Source of the DNA: Strongylocentrotus purpuratus
Lineage: Eukaryota; Echinodermata; Echinoidea; Camarodonta; Strongylocentrotidae
Length of the DNA: 64,000 nucleotides
Reading direction: 5' to 3'
NCBI RefSeq assembly: GCF_000002235.5
Contig: NW_022145607.1
Span: 36,484,029 to 36,548,028 of the forward strand
This document shows positions 1 through 14,600 of this stretch, piece by piece; the stretch's first letter is position 1; each line of letters opens with the position of its first letter. The position numbers and the translations under genes are program-made. Under the pieces are notes generated by a model. It was not told where the DNA came from. It ran no database searches and saw nothing but the letters and a program-made list of their open reading frames with translations.

Positions 1-16
1 TTTTTTAATTTTTTTT

Positions 17-158
17 TTTTTTTTTTTATTATTAAAAAAACAAAAACAAAAACAAAACAAAGGGGGGGGGGGGGTTTATACACATAAAGATACCAAAGGG
101 GTGGGGGTTTAACCCCCTAAACCCCCCCCCCCCCCCCCGCGTACGCGCCTGGTACACT
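17..158. repeat. G/C-homopolymer repeat, copy 1
   Basis: A poly-A/T stretch is followed by a run of G, a short spacer (tacacataaagatacc), more G, then a run of C ending in gcgtacgcgcctg. The same order recurs at about 30.95-31.09 kb in this orientation and at about 59.44-59.56 kb reversed, so this is a dispersed repeat and not chance low complexity. The family is not recognised. Confidence 0.7.
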
Positions 159-270
159 GTATATTGATTTGTAAAATAGAACATATCCAAATTTGTTTAA
201 ATACACAAGGTATTCAAATCGCTTTTTTTAACAGCCTATAAAAGTCCAGGACATCCTTGAAACAGTGAAA

Positions 271-487
271 AGAAGAAAATGGAATTGGCCGTAGGAAGGA
301 CAATCGCTGGAACTCAGCAATCACTCACTGGACACCATATGAGGGAAAACGAAACAGGGGACGTCAAAGAAAAAGATGGCGAGACGAGCTGCAACAGTAC
401 TGGTGAGAGACAAATTGGCACCAACAGGCAATGAACAGAGGCATTTGGAAAATGGCCTTCATCCTGCAGTGGATCGAAAATGGCTGA
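271..487 (+). pseudogene. Non-LTR retrotransposon RT C-terminal tail (degraded)
   Basis: The plus strand reads as the C-terminal tail typical of non-LTR (RTE/L2-like) reverse transcriptases. The frame starting agg-aag-gac gives KDNRWNSAITHWTPY, then RQRKRWRDELQQYW, an in-frame TGA, and after it IWKMAFILQWIENG and the stop. A frameshift near 290 separates it from an upstream RRKWNW stretch. It is followed by a (TAAG)n-like tail, as expected for the 3' end of such an element. It is a dead, 5'-truncated copy. The superfamily is inferred from the tail pattern only. Confidence 0.65.
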
Positions 488-2100
488 AAAATTAAGTAAG
501 TAAAAGGTAATGGTATAACATTTATGGCAGGACAGATATTTACATGTACATGTCTGGTAAAAGACGGTAACAACAATAAAAGATTGTTCTTTAGATTTTA
601 TAATACTTTTTGTTCAGTTTGTATTAAATTTCAAATCCACTAGGGATTCCCAAAGAGAAGATAAGAGACAAATGAAATAAAACTAAATAATTTCCTTTTG
701 TGAATGCATGTATTTTCATTTTGTTGATTATAATACTGTTTTCGTTAAATGAATAAGTTTTGATCTACACAGACGTCAGGTAATTCCATTATCACATTTC
801 AATGACCAAAGCCATATAAGTCAAAGGACATTTTATCAGTTTTTTTAAATTAATGTCAAATACCCACGAACCCACTATGAAGCCTTGTGGAACACATTAA
901 TGTCTCATAACATAGAAATAAATACCGGTAAGCTGCATAATACGCTCCATGTGCATGTTCAATTCAATTCATATTTATTTCATTTCCAACAGAAAGATAA
1001 ACAAAGGTATTACATTTTTTCATACATAATTCATTATTTCTTGGTAACTATACAAATACACTTTGCACATAATAAAATTACTACAAGAAATTATGATTTT
1101 CTAAAGAAACGGGGGGATCCACCAAAAAGCAGTGCTTGCAGTTTGTGGATCCCCCAGAAAAAAAAATATCCTTGTTTCAAATTGTGCCTACGAAGACTTG
1201 GAAAACAGAAAGACAATATTACAAAACAACAAACAGCCACGAAACGACAAGGAGAAGTAAAACCGATAAAAGATGATGGAAAAGGGAAAACGGGTGAAGA
1301 AGGAAGAAGCAGGACAAATCATGACCAAAGAAGAGGTAATTATATTTGTAATTCTGGGAAGGTAAGATCATAAGACCAAATAAATATTAAAATTAATCGA
1401 GCATATGATAAATAAAAATAAAGATGATTACCAACTGTTATCAGATTATTATTGTATGTTACTATAAGATTTGAGCAAAAATATTTTTAGTTTTTTCTTG
1501 AAAGAATTTAGGGATGGACTGATTTTAATACCTTCACTTAAAAAAATTCCAAATTCTAGGACCATCAAAATTCCAAAATGAAGTCACTTAAAAGATAAAG
1601 ATGTACATTGCCAAAAAGAAATTCACCAATTACAAAGTGAGTGCCAACTTTACATTAAATTTTCAGGTTTAACCTTCGATCCTGATCAAGAATGTATTCT
1701 CCGTTTTGAATTTTCACAAAATAAAATTCAATTTTTCATAAATATTCCTGCATAATAACTTCTACTTTTATAATCAATAGTCATTGCATCTTATACATCC
1801 TGAAGAAGTACTTATACAGAGCCAGATTAAGACTGATTGTATCTAATCAAATCATAATATATGTGTATATCCCCAGATTCCGAAAAAGATCACAAGCGCA
1901 TCTTATTTCTTTGTTATGGCTTCTTGTAAATCCTGCACAAGAGTGTTTAGCCCTGCCTGTGGCATATTCACTCTGAAACCTCTCATCACTCATCACCACT
2001 TTTTTCTTATATTTATATGGCAGGTTCGCTAGCCGGGGGACTAGGGAGTAGTACTGTAGTGTTCTAATTCAAGTTAACATCAAGATATAGTCGTTGTGTC
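488..2100. other. 3' flank of MMS22L, no gene seen
   Basis: AT-rich sequence downstream of the MMS22L stop. The 162-codon plus-strand frame at 885-1373 has no recognisable domain and a composition typical of random AT-rich DNA. I could not assign the MMS22L polyadenylation site: AATAAA-type hexamers on the minus strand are far from the stop (about 970 and 1525). Confidence 0.5.
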
Positions 2101-2102
2101 TG

Positions 2103-2619
2103 TTGGTCAGATGACATCAAGACTCTCATCAAATGTTGATTGGGACTAAAGTCGATCTCTGGACCTCATCTAGGACTGGTTCAGATGACATCAAGACTTT
2201 CATCTAATGTTGATTGGGACTGTAGTCTCTGGACCTCAATTAGACTAGGACTGGTTCAGATGACATCGAGACTTTCATCTAATGTTGATCGAGACTGTAG
2301 TCTCTAGACCTTTTCTTGTCTTACTGGTCCAAGATGACTAAGAACTTGTGATACGCTTGCTGCAGATTTATCTGTGTATGTTGTTCAGATGACATCAAGA
2401 CTTTCATCTAATGTTGATTGGGACTGTAGTCTCTGGACCTCTTCTTGTCCTACTGGTCCAAGATGTCTAAGAACTGGCGATACGCTAGCTGCAGATATAT
2501 CTGTGTATGTTGTTCAGATGACATCAAGACTTTCATCTAATGTTGATTGGGACTGTAGTCTCTGGACCTCTTCTTGTCCTACAGGTCCAAGATGGCTAAG
2601 AACTTTATGATAAGCTTGC
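2103..2619 (-). repeat. Tandem duplication of the MMS22L terminal exon
   Basis: A unit of about 129 bp carries the last coding exon with its 3' splice site. It is repeated with its start-of-unit markers near 2511, 2382 and 2252. Two shorter units near 2177 and 2103 keep only the 3' part. All share ttcagatgacatcaagac. Only the first copy in transcription order (2514-2619) reads through to the MMS22L tail. In the second copy, entry in the same phase meets a TAG at once, and the third is out of frame. Confidence 0.85.
2514..2619 (-). CDS. MMS22L: MMS22L exon 35 (terminal)
   Basis: Residues 1217-1251 and the stop TGA at 2514-2516. It reads AYHKVLSHLGPVGQEEVQRL and ends SLDVI. The human C-terminus has the same SHLG..GQ.E.QRL pattern. 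The acceptor is ctgcag at 2620-2625. Downstream lie degenerate tandem copies of this exon. Confidence 0.88.
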
Positions 2620-5600
2620 CTGCAGATACAGAAAATATCAAAAAGAAGGAGGAAAATTCATTATATTCTGTGACTTCACCACATGGGTAGTCATTTTAAA
2701 AAGAAATGTCAGGTTTGAAAGGGGATAGAAAAGAAGAAAGAAAAAAAAAAGAGTGAGAGAGATGTGTTCTTTCAGTTTCATTCTTAGGAAGGCTACTTGA
2801 TATTGTAGGAATAGAGGGAGAGAAAATTAGGAGAGGTGTTCTTTTGAGAGTGGAGTCATGAAAAGGACTGGTGAAACAGCTTATGTATGCAAAGAGAGAT
2901 CTAGGCTCGATGTCTTGAACAGGATGACTGTTTGTCATCAGGAGAATAAAAGCAAGAAATTGAACATAAATGTACCTTTCTTGTATTTGTATTTGCAATA
3001 TTTGTTTGTTATATATTTGTAAAAATGCAAAAGAAAAAGAAAATCAAACAGAAATAAAAAAAATCAAATCAAATCAAATCAAATCAAATGTATCCAAAAT
3101 ACAACACTTTTATTATAGTAAACTAAAAAAGTACAACTGCGATTTGCATATTGTAAAGTTGAAGAAGAAACATCCATGTCATTGTGAAATAAATATCTAG
3201 TGTTCACTGCATGACTGGTTGGTTCATATTGTCCCTGTATCTAAGTTAATTGTGAAGCAAAAAGAGCTGACATTTCAGTAAAACACATTTAAAGATGAAG
3301 TTGAGTTCTGGTCATGCGATTGCATTGTGAAAGAAACGGTGTGGAATCGACCAGAAAAGGTTGATCATCTAGCATATAAGAATTTGTGTGTATTGCAAGG
3401 TTCTGGAATCATCAAAATGATAAGAAATTTGGCCAAGTCTTGGTAAAGTTACAATCACTGTACACAGAAAGATGTATATGGGACTACAGGAATACGTGGC
3501 GTAAAATTCCTACCCTGGATTTTTACGATGTTATATGACATATTTAGAATATGAAGGCATTTGAAGAGCCATGCTATTCAGGGAACATATCTTATCTGAT
3601 GTTCTTCCACACTTGCATAATAATAATGATAGCGCTCACAAATTATTTTTCACCTCTCCCAGAACTCAACCTTCTCTTTAACGTAGTCCATCTTCATATA
3701 TCCAAGCCATTGCGTAAATATGGGCTCCCTGGGACTAACTCAGCATGTCTGGGCTCGGTCACCACTGCTCATTTAGAAATACAGAATGTAAGATTACCAA
3801 CTCAGATTACCTAAGCACTGTATCCACTCCAACTGCTCTACGATGCTCACATTCTTCAATTAATCTGGTAGCATCGGGTATAAGTCGAATCACAAGCTTT
3901 GGATGTAAGACAGCGAGAGACTCTAATCTTGCTAATGATGACTTACGATGATGATGGATGTGACGAGACAAGAAGCTTCTTACAACACTTACGAGCTCAA
4001 GTCTGAAAAAAAAAAGTAATAATTTTGTTTAAATTTGCATACTGTTACGAGTGGTTTCCTCTATCCGTTGTCCCTAGGTCCTTTGCTCCACAACAACAGA
4101 ATACACAACACAAAGTGGTTAGATTTCAAGGGCTGATCTTCATTTTGAGCTTTGTTCTTCAACTCCAAAACTAGACTCACTCGTCCTCAGGACGGTTGGT
4201 ACAATGTATCTAGAATCGGCCGATACACCCATCACAATACTTACTCAAACCAGACTCTATTATTACACTGGCTTTACCTGAGGATCACATGTATTGCACC
4301 ATGGCACTAATGTCCTTAACCACTTCACTGCTATTGGCTTAAATCGTGTTCATACACCCTGTGCTACTGCATTTTCGTTCTGTACAAAAACCTGCCCAAA
4401 ACTGTACACTATACACACAAAAAAAGCCAGATTTTTTTTGGAAGAGCGCCACCTACTGTTCAAGACCTGTATAACATCATTGTAGTGCTAATTACACAAT
4501 AGGGCTTGGCATTATGCAGTGCTGCGGTCTTGAAAGTGCAATGCACATGTACGTGGATAGCAGTCAAGTGGTTAAACAGTCACTAATCTACATTTATTGA
4601 TCTCCACCCAGGTGTAGTAGCTTGGTGTGGGTACCTGGTAGGAAATCATTCCTTGAATGCTTTTAGCACCTTAGGGCAGATAGGCCAAAGCCAGGGTACT
4701 AATGCTACTTTGTATGAGCCTTGGATATCCCCAGCATGGGATGGGTAAGTGAGCAATACAAATGTAGCTTTTATTATTATTTAACTACTCCACTGGTGTC
4801 TGTACTCCTTGCATTCAAGGAAGTCCTCACAATCAGGTATTTATGTTGTATACCTTCATGGAGCATGGCAAATTAAGACTATTTTTTAGGCCCAAGGATA
4901 AACATGCCATGCCTGAAACTCACAACCTTCATGTCTCCAGTCAATTGTGCAAACCGCTTGGTGACAGTTGTAACTACAGTACCTTGCGTTTGAAAGAACA
5001 CCTAGAACCAGACTCCTTGTAGTACACACATGTAGAGCAAGGTTTTGTTTTGGTTAAAAAGCCAAATCATAATATTTTCTTCTGTGTCTGCTTTAAATGA
5101 TCTCTTGACCAACTTTCTATCCCATACCATCTTTGCAGACATTCATATTGTATATAAAACCTAACATGTTTTTCATCTTATGATGTTTCTAATTGCAGTT
5201 TTGACTCTGTGTCTGAAAGTCATTAACATACATTCAATTTTTCATTAGCAAATGGTATCACTAGACCATAATATACAGTGCATCCCAGAAAAAACGAAAC
5301 CGAGAATTATCAATGTTCTATCATAACTTAGTCACATTTATAATTGATAAATGACACATATTTGTAAAGCTTAGATCCTCCTCTTTCATTTAAAGCAACT
5401 CATATGATGCATATTTCATGCATGAGTGATTAAAATCAATTTGAAGAGAGGAAACCAAAAAGTCATTTGGCGGAAAGTATCTGAATTTCAAAGAGAAAAT
5501 CACATTTTTTTCTGGGACGTTTTTTCTTGGGACGCACTGTATACTGCAAATCAAATACCATCAACCTAATTATCCGTCTCCTACTTCAGAATTCTGAAAA

Positions 5601-8600
5601 TGTTGACTTACTCGAGCTCTTGTGGGGTATCAATCTTGCATGCATTCATCATCTGTGTCAGAATCTGTGACATTTGACCTTTGACCGACGTGGAATCACA
5701 CAGCAGCATGAAATTCAGAACGGCACCAAGCAGAACTACGGTGTCCCTGACGAATAAAAATGAATTGGAAGGTGGTTATCATCTTATGACAGAGCATCAC
5801 ATTCAGTACTTTTAGAAAGTAAAATGCATGAGGTGAGGTACATTTCAATAACATCATTTACACTTTAAAGGTAAAGACCAGTATTGGAAACGCCCCAATT
5901 TCAAAAAATGAAAAGGAAGCTCTCATTACCAATCATGTGAAAGAATATGTTTTGACTAATACATGATGATAAAAAATTTGCCAGGAAACCGCCTACTAAT
6001 TCATATATTTGGTAAATTTGTTTCTCTCATGGTCTGTGAGAGATATAGGGTAGTCCCATATACATCTTTCTGTGTATAGTGCTTGTAACTTTACGAAGAA
6101 TGGGCCAAATTTCTTATCATTTTGATGATTCCAGAACCTTGCAGATGCTAGATGCTAGATGATCAACCTTTTCTGATTGATTCCACAACGTTTCTTTCAC
6201 AATGCAATCGCATGACCATAACTGGTCTTTACCTTTAAAACAAGAAAAAAGAAATCTGAATCTATGTCAATAAATAGCAATGAATATCAATTATTATATC
6301 CCGCATACTAAGAATCTTGCAAACTGATTGGTCTAAACGAGGTCACATGATAAAATATAGATAACTACTATCTACCTGAGATAGTACTTTTGTAAAGTAA
6401 TTTTTTGCTGCTACCCCACTTGCCCACCCTTGCCCATTGCATACGCATAGCAAAGTAGGTTACGCGAAATGTCAAAGTCAATGTCGATGTCAAATGAGCG
6501 CGCATCGACTGCATTACATGTATGCATGTTGCGCTTTGTAAAATCTAGCTGAAGCTAAACTGTCTGCAGAATCAGTTCTTATTATTATGTAAAATTCACT
6601 TTAAATAGACCTTATTGTCGATGTGGGATATAAAACAAATATTAACCTCCTTTACTCGGGCAATGGATACAAATTATCATCGCCTCGGTGATCTCGGGGC
6701 TACCATCATCCCTTGCCTTGCGGCTCGGGATGATAGTAGCCCCGAGATCACCTCGGTGATGATAATTTGCTCCATTACCCTCGTAGTCGATTAATATTTG
6801 CTTATTATCCTGACAATGAGAGCTTGTACATTATGTAAATGGCAATCCCTATCTACTTTACAAATGCTTTGTACGTCATTCATTAATGACTAGCTAAGAT
6901 AGATGCCTCTAAACAATCACTTGAAAGATAAGAAAACAAAACAAAAGGTACAATTTCATGACATGCATGTACAATGTAAGCTATGAAAACATATGAGGCA
7001 ACATGAAATAAGAGAACAAAATTCTTTTTGTTAAAGCACATCCATCTCTTTTCAAGTTCTATTTTGACATGGGGGTGTTTCACAAAGACTAAGATCGACT
7101 TTAAGTTGGACTTAACTATGGCAGGCTGTTCATGCCACTACTTCATCTAACCATTCCTGGCATTGGTTTCTCAAGGGACGAACAAATCATGGTCACAAAT
7201 TTACATTTTTTGATAGTTTATATATTGCAGGAAAAAATATTATCTAGAGATCATATTTGAGATACCAATGGTAAGAGCAACCAGTGGCATGAAATTATGA
7301 ATGGCCTATCCTAGTTTAGTTCAACTTAAAGTCAATCTTAGTCTATGTGAAACACCCCCCATGGTACATTAAGTCACTTCTGCAGTGTAAGAATGATGAG
7401 ACCCTACCACTGGGCAATGAGCAACTTCAACACACGCACCAACAATTCTAAGGAATGTCTTTGAGACAAAAACGAAACAAAACATTATAATACTAGGCAA
7501 AAGATAGAGGCCGATTTAATTTTTACAATGGATCGGTACTTTATGAAATGAACCTGTCTGTAAACTGAGCTTGCAGATACCTGGTTATCTGTGCCATGTT
7601 GGTAGTCCTGTGCATCAACTCCTGAATAAAGGCAATAGCTTGGGAGGTGTATGGACCTACTTGCTGTGGATTGCCAGATAGAAAGCGATCCTTGAATTCA
7701 CTCAGTATAAACCTCCTCAGGGTGCTATAGAGAACATCAAAACATCATCAATCAACATTTCTTAAAATGCCTATGTTTTTGTTGTTTATTTATAGCAATG
7801 AAAAGTTTTAGATTAATCATTATTAAATAAAAACACAAAGCAATACATAACAATGGTGGCAAATGATTTACATGATAAACTAATAAGAAGAGTTTTAAAA
7901 AAAGTATGTGGTACATAAATCAACAAAAGTGTAAACAGAGTAGCACAATGGGTCACCAGTACATAATGCATGCCACGCATCCAAAGCAAATACAGAGTTA
8001 CAAACAGGTAGAAGCAGGGAGCAGAGGCATGTACATTGTAAGAGAGTGGGAAACCTAATGCTGCCTTTATACCTTGATGTCATTCAAAGCGAACAGAGCC
8101 CCCTATGACTGTGCAATCATGGGCATTTTGATCAGGTTTCTTGCATATTTCTTGACTTAATATTCTTAATTGTCAACCCGTTTTATAGAACAAATAATTC
8201 ATGCATTAGTGATATGCACTGCACTTGGTTTAAAAGTCACAATGAGTTGGATAATAAACTTGACAAGTCTCATTCATTATTGTGAATTAACCTGCGTGCA
8301 GTATCTATTCACTAATGCACTCACAAACATGAATCATTTGTATACTAACCTGTCTTTCGGATCCACAGAAGTCTTAAAGGTAGAACTCAATGCTTTCTGT
8401 GAAACAAACAAAAATCATCTTCACAAATAATACATTAATTATAAAGTCTCTATTTGCTTTAAAAATCCTAGATATTATTATCACAGCATTAGTTCTGAAG
8501 ACCATAGTGCTCAATAATTTGAAGGAATGAATTCAACCAGGTACCCACTTACCATACTGCAACTGGGGCGAGTGTGGCAAAGATAGATTGATGTTTCGAC

Positions 8601-11600
8601 AAATCCTGTAACTTGTGATCTACAGGCCGGTGACTTATCAAACAAGACCACAAGAGTCCACTGACACAGGGTACATACAGTATCTTATCAAATTCACATA
8701 AATACCTACATCCATTACCCATAGAAAGCATATTTACGTCCGATTACATCTGCAGGGAATTAACTCTTCACAAGAAATCGTCTCTCAACAGTTCCAAAGG
8801 TTTATTAATATTGTAACTATACAACCTTCCATTCATTCAAGACAATGCTAGTGAATGCCTGACATGGCAAAATCTATCATATTACTAAAACTTTAAGAAG
8901 TGAGCTCGTTTCTGGAGGTCTAAAATCTCAATATCATCTGGAGCCAATAGAGCTCTAATTCCAGGTAAAATTATTTAAGTTAATTCTTTATATGCCATAC
9001 AAATAATCTCCCTGTGCCATATTGTATTTATTGTGGGATAAATATATACCAAAGGCTTTGAGATTATCTAGCTGTTTCCAGAGCAAGAATAATCTATGCC
9101 AGTGTTAAAGGGTTGTCATGGAGCTCATCAAGACCAAAAATTGATAATTTTGCAATCCATTGTGTTGCACAAATCATCTCCCATCAAAAGACCAGTTTAC
9201 TAACATATTCAAATTGTCTGCATACTTTTTAAAAAAAAGGTTGTTTTGACAACCTGAAAGCTTGCCCAAGGCTTGCTCGACATAGCAACAAGTAATACAT
9301 GCAGACTGGACTCCAAGTATTGAAGTTCATTCATTGATAACAGGTTAACTAAATAACTCATCACTAGGTCCCAAGGAAAGAAACATCCATAGGTTTGAAT
9401 ATTTGTTATTAAGCCGGTCTATTGTTGCCTATTTATTGTTTTGTGCCAATTTGCACGTGTGGAAAATGAGTGACTGTGCAGAGGGGCACAGAAAGCAACC
9501 AAAGAGTTAATGCCCTCCCATCTCCAATCAGACGATATATGCTGTATATGATACATACCAACAGTGGATGAAGGCCTTCTCCAAACCCCGATGTAGAGAG
9601 TTTCTATAAAAAGAAGAAAAAGAAAGTATGTTATATGGAATAAAAAATGTAGTACTTTAATTAACAGAATTGACTGAACAAATAAGAATGGGTTCTACAA
9701 CTTCGCCATAATTTCTTTATTTCTTACATGTACATGCACCAATGCAACGAGTAATGCAGAAACATTGATAGATTCGATGGCAACAAAACTCCCACTTCAT
9801 TTTCACATTTCATTTCATTTCATTTCATTTCATTAATTCAGTTCTGATTGGTAGACCATTCAATTTACCCCCCCCCCCCCCCCCAATTTTTTTTCCAATC
9901 AGACTTAGGCAGGCCTGAAACTGTATCTCCAAGTTCAAGGAAAAACTTGATGCCTTGTGATCCCTTGAATTGAAATGACGATGGTTTATTGTTAACTGAC
10001 TGAGTCAGTTGTGAATACATAATAAAATCAGTATAAATTAAAACATACGTGAGGAAATATGAACGTATTAAGAACATGTGCAAGCAAAATACTTTGATCT
10101 TGTATTCATGAATATTCTTTTTTTTTAAAATTCAAACTCTAGAATATGTGGAACTCACCACTTTGTATCTGATGAAGTAATGACATGTGATTTCTTTCAA
10201 CTTCCTCTGGATGTAAGAATCTCTAGAAACATCATGGAGACCAATACCTTCTACAAACTAGTACCAAAAAGACAAACATGGAAACCAGTAAGAAAAAGGC
10301 AGATAGCATTACGAGAAGATTATCATTATTTATTTATTGCAACAAAAACCTGAGGTTTGATTTCTAGATTGTGTTCTATACATATATTTGACTTAAGTTC
10401 TGATACTGAACAAAGAATATTTAGGAAAATACATTATGTAACAAAAAAAGAAAATAAAGAATTAAATATCAACCTCATCATGAGCCTCAACAAGGCTACA
10501 TTTAACTTTTAAGGTTTTTAACAAAAATGGGGAGTAGGGCATAATTCCCCACAAATTAAAACCCCACTGTACTACTTGCTCCCTCTATATAGGAAACAAT
10601 GCCTAATCAGTGACCATTGGTCCCCCATGATCCTCTTTTTCTTATGTTAATTGAGAGCTGATTTGATGAGATAGCCACCAGTCAGTGAGCACCCTGGGTG
10701 GTCTAATCCAGAGCTGCCAACCTTGTGCGACCAAAAAAAGGAATCATGATGGCAAAAAAAAGGAATTTCAAGCAAAAAAGAGGAATTCATAAAAACGAAA
10801 CTTACAACCACGCGCGACACACTTCTAATGCAGAAATGTTCATTCCTCATGCTTTTTTTTCCATACAAGCAGGTTTTTTTGTTTTCATTATTTTGGTATT
10901 ATCGGCATTTCATTCTTTTTGAGAATATTATTCTCTTCAAGTATGTTTTAAAATTAGTTTTCTATTGAATTTGGGATCAAATCACCATTTTAGGGCAGTT
11001 GTTTGATGTGTGGTAGACCTAGACTATCTATGTAAAAAAAAAAAAAAAAAACATTATTAAAAAAAAATTATTAAAAATTTAAAAAAAAAGTATTTTATGA
11101 AGCCATAGAGCAATTTAAACAAGTTTGGAGTTTAAATCTCCAGTGGTTCTTGAGATATCATGATAACAATCTCAATGTATGGAATTTCATAAGTTGACCT
11201 CTGTGACCCTTGACCTTTGACCTACGTGCTCCAAAATCTAATCAGATTGTCTTCCTATGGCGATACACACTATCATTAAGTTTGAAGTTTAAATCTCCAG
11301 TGGTTCTTGAGATATTATGATATGGTGATACATACTATCATTAAGTTTGAAGTGAAAATTCTCCAGTGGTTCTTGAGATATCGCGATAACGATCTCAATG
11401 TATGGAATTTCATGAGTTGACCTCTGTGACCCTTGACCTTTGACCTACGTGCTCCAAAATCTAATCAGATTGTCTTCCTATGGTGATACACGTACACTAT
11501 CATTAAGTTTGAAGTTTAAATCTCCAGTGGTTCTTGAGATATTATGATAACAATCTCAATGTATGGAATTTCATAAGTTGACCTCTGTGACCTGTGACCT

Positions 11601-14600
11601 TTGACCTACGTACTCCAAAATCTAATCAGATCGTCTTCCTATGGTGATAAATACTATTCCCGAGTCTTAAGTTTAAATCTTAAATGGTTCTTGAGATATT
11701 GTGATAACGGTCAAACGGGACGGACGTACGGACGGACAACCCGAAAACATGATGCCTCCGGCACCACCTTCGGTGGCGGAGGCATAAAAACGTAATACCA
11801 TAATTTGGAGGAAAAACAGAGTAATTCTGGCAAAAACGGAATGGTTGGCAGCTCTGCTAATCCCTCCTGGCCAAACTAGTACAGAAGGCCTTTAAGCTAA
11901 TAGGGCGCAATTTTAACACAAACTTAAGGTATTCCCATTGGTTTCCAAAGGGAGCAGGGGGAGCTGTTTGTGCACCTTAATCCCTCCAATGATCTTTGCC
12001 CCTAGCCCCTCCATCATCTCCGTGGCAATCTTACCAGATGTAATGATTCTCTGATGGAGTTGTGCTGGTTTGCTGGGAGAGGTTTCTTGAGGTTAAAGAC
12101 TCCAGGGAAGAGGATCAGTTCTGTAAGTAGACCGGGCAGCTGGGACTGGGAGGATCCCTGAAGTCAAAACAAAGGAGACTAAGATTATAGATCATTGTTG
12201 GAATTAAATATCAATGATCATTATCATTAAGTTTGTTTGTGAAAGGCGATGCAAAGCTTTGGAAAATTTTGAAAATTGGATGGATAGTACATTGTAATTC
12301 TTTAAAATGTTGATATTTGAATCAGGGAATAATTTTCCTGGTATCGCATCGCAATTTGCTATGCATTTTTGCATGACTGCTATACAAAATATCTTTTGTG
12401 TAGCAGTTTTCTTCCATAGAAATGTACAGAATTTCATTTGAAATATTTATCCATCGGCTGAAATTGCTAATCAAAAAATTTGAGGAAAATTATTCCCTGT
12501 GAATGTTTTATAAGCACTAGAAAATTATGAGAATGAGGGGTCAAAAAAAAGAAGAAGCAAATAGCCTTATAGTACGTTGACCTGAGAATTAACAATAGAT
12601 ACATAATTATAATACACAGACAGACAAATAAAACACAATATTCTTATTCTACAATGATTCTCAGACATACACACACATAGCCATTACTAACCTGCGAGTA
12701 GAGAACATTCCCACAATGCTTGACGGCGTGACCCACTACTACATACATCTGGTTCATCTCCTCCAATGACCTTTGACCTCTAACCTGAGTTCTTACCAGT
12801 GATACCAGGTCACCAAGGTACTGCAGTGCTATGCTTCGACGTTTTAGTTTGTCTTGGTAAGTCTGTATAATAGATTCAATACCAACACCGTTCAAATTAA
12901 TTTTCAATTCCAATTCAGTATCTTTTACATCCATTCTTTGCAAACATGTAGATGCACTATGGAAGAAGCAGCAATAAAAAAAATACAAAAACAAGCAAAC
13001 AAATAAATTTAATCTTAAAGCACATTGATACCAACAAATAAAGCTCCTAATTCAGTTTCAATACTAAAAAGAGAATATTTTGAAGGCATCATAGTAAAGT
13101 GGTTCATTCACTCGACTCTCAATCCAAGGGTAGAGGGTTCAGGGTTCAGCCCGACACTCCCTTCTTATGAAAAGACATTAATCCATTATATATCTATATA
13201 TAAAGAACAAACTATTATTATTATTGTTATTATCATATGTAATATAGTGATCTCTTACCTGTGCTGAAGAAGAGTATTTTCCCAGTATGTGGAAGAATCT
13301 GAAAACAGGCGTTTGGTTCGAAGCTGTCAGATTATCATCTGCACCCTAAAAACATAGAAAAACATAAAAAATAGTTCATGGATTAAAAATCCTAGCAATT
13401 TGTCTCTTTCTCCAAGAACTTGTTTTAATTTGGGGATGAAGCAATGTGTCAGAAATAATTTTTCTGTTACTCCCAATATTGCAGATTGAAAGTACCGGTA
13501 TGTCATTCAAATTGATAAATAACACTAATTACACAGAGTAGCTTACCACGCTCTGCATCATGCTAACCACTTGAGGGAGCTTCATGACCAGCCGTCCAAG
13601 CTCCTGCATCTGTTCCGAGGCTCCTGGTGTCTGGATAGATGCATGGATCCATGCTCGTACCAGGAGACAATCCATGGAGTCGGCTCCTGATGGAGTCTCC
13701 AGGCTCTCCATGAAGGATTGGTTAGGCAGCAGGTGACACAGATAACGGGTTCGGATGCTGGGATAAGATCAATAATAAAAATAATAATATTGGATAATTA
13801 TATATCTCCAATCATTACCCCCGCTCTGCTAGGTAGCCCATTACAGCTCTCACACGTTTAAGGAATTCCTTCCTATCGGTACCCATTTAACATGTGGGTG
13901 GAGAGTGGCAAATGTAGTCTAATATCTTGCCAAAGAACATTAGTGCAGCGGCAGGATTCGAACCGTGGACCCTGTGATCCACTAGACCACAACACCTCTA
14001 TCGTCAAACAGGTCACTCAGATGGATCTACATGATGCAACACATCTATACGTCTCACTGACTTTTATCCAATACATTTGTCAATACAGTCAAACCTGCTT
14101 TAGTGACCACCTGTCTACAAAGACGGCCTGTCTACAAAGGCCACATTTGTTGTTTCCCTTGAAAATGGTTTCTCATTGAATCATGTACTAAATGAACTTG
14201 TCTACAAAGACCACCTGTCTACAAAGGCCACATTTGTTGTTTCCCTTGAAAATGGTTTCTCATTGAATCATGTACTAAATGAACTTGTCTACAAAGACCA
14301 CCTGTCTACAAAGGCCACTTTTTGTGTTTCCCTTAGGTGGTCGCTGTAGACAGGTTTGACTGTATTTGTAATAATCAAACAATGAAAAGTGTGTCAGAGC
14401 ATTAACCTATTACGGATGGACATTCGACATGATTTTTTCTTTGATCCAATGAGAGTCACCGCCTTCTGATTGCATCTTAATGAGAACATTCAGCTGTTTA
14501 ACAATAACGACTGGGTAAGCATTTTCGGTCATTGACAAAGGAGCAATTTCCCTCTCTTGGGTTTTGTTTGGATGGTGTGTTCTCTAAGATTGTGTCTTAA

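Noticed and set aside
885..1373. 162-codon open frame on the plus strand
   Set aside because: Lysine/asparagine-rich with no domain and no splice context. Expected by chance in AT-rich DNA.
13259..13345. Exon 26 extended to the stronger acceptor at 13346
   Set aside because: The frame (VFRFFHILGKYSSS) resembles the human VRFFEAVG region, but it breaks phase with exon 27. The shorter version restores phase and the expected total length.
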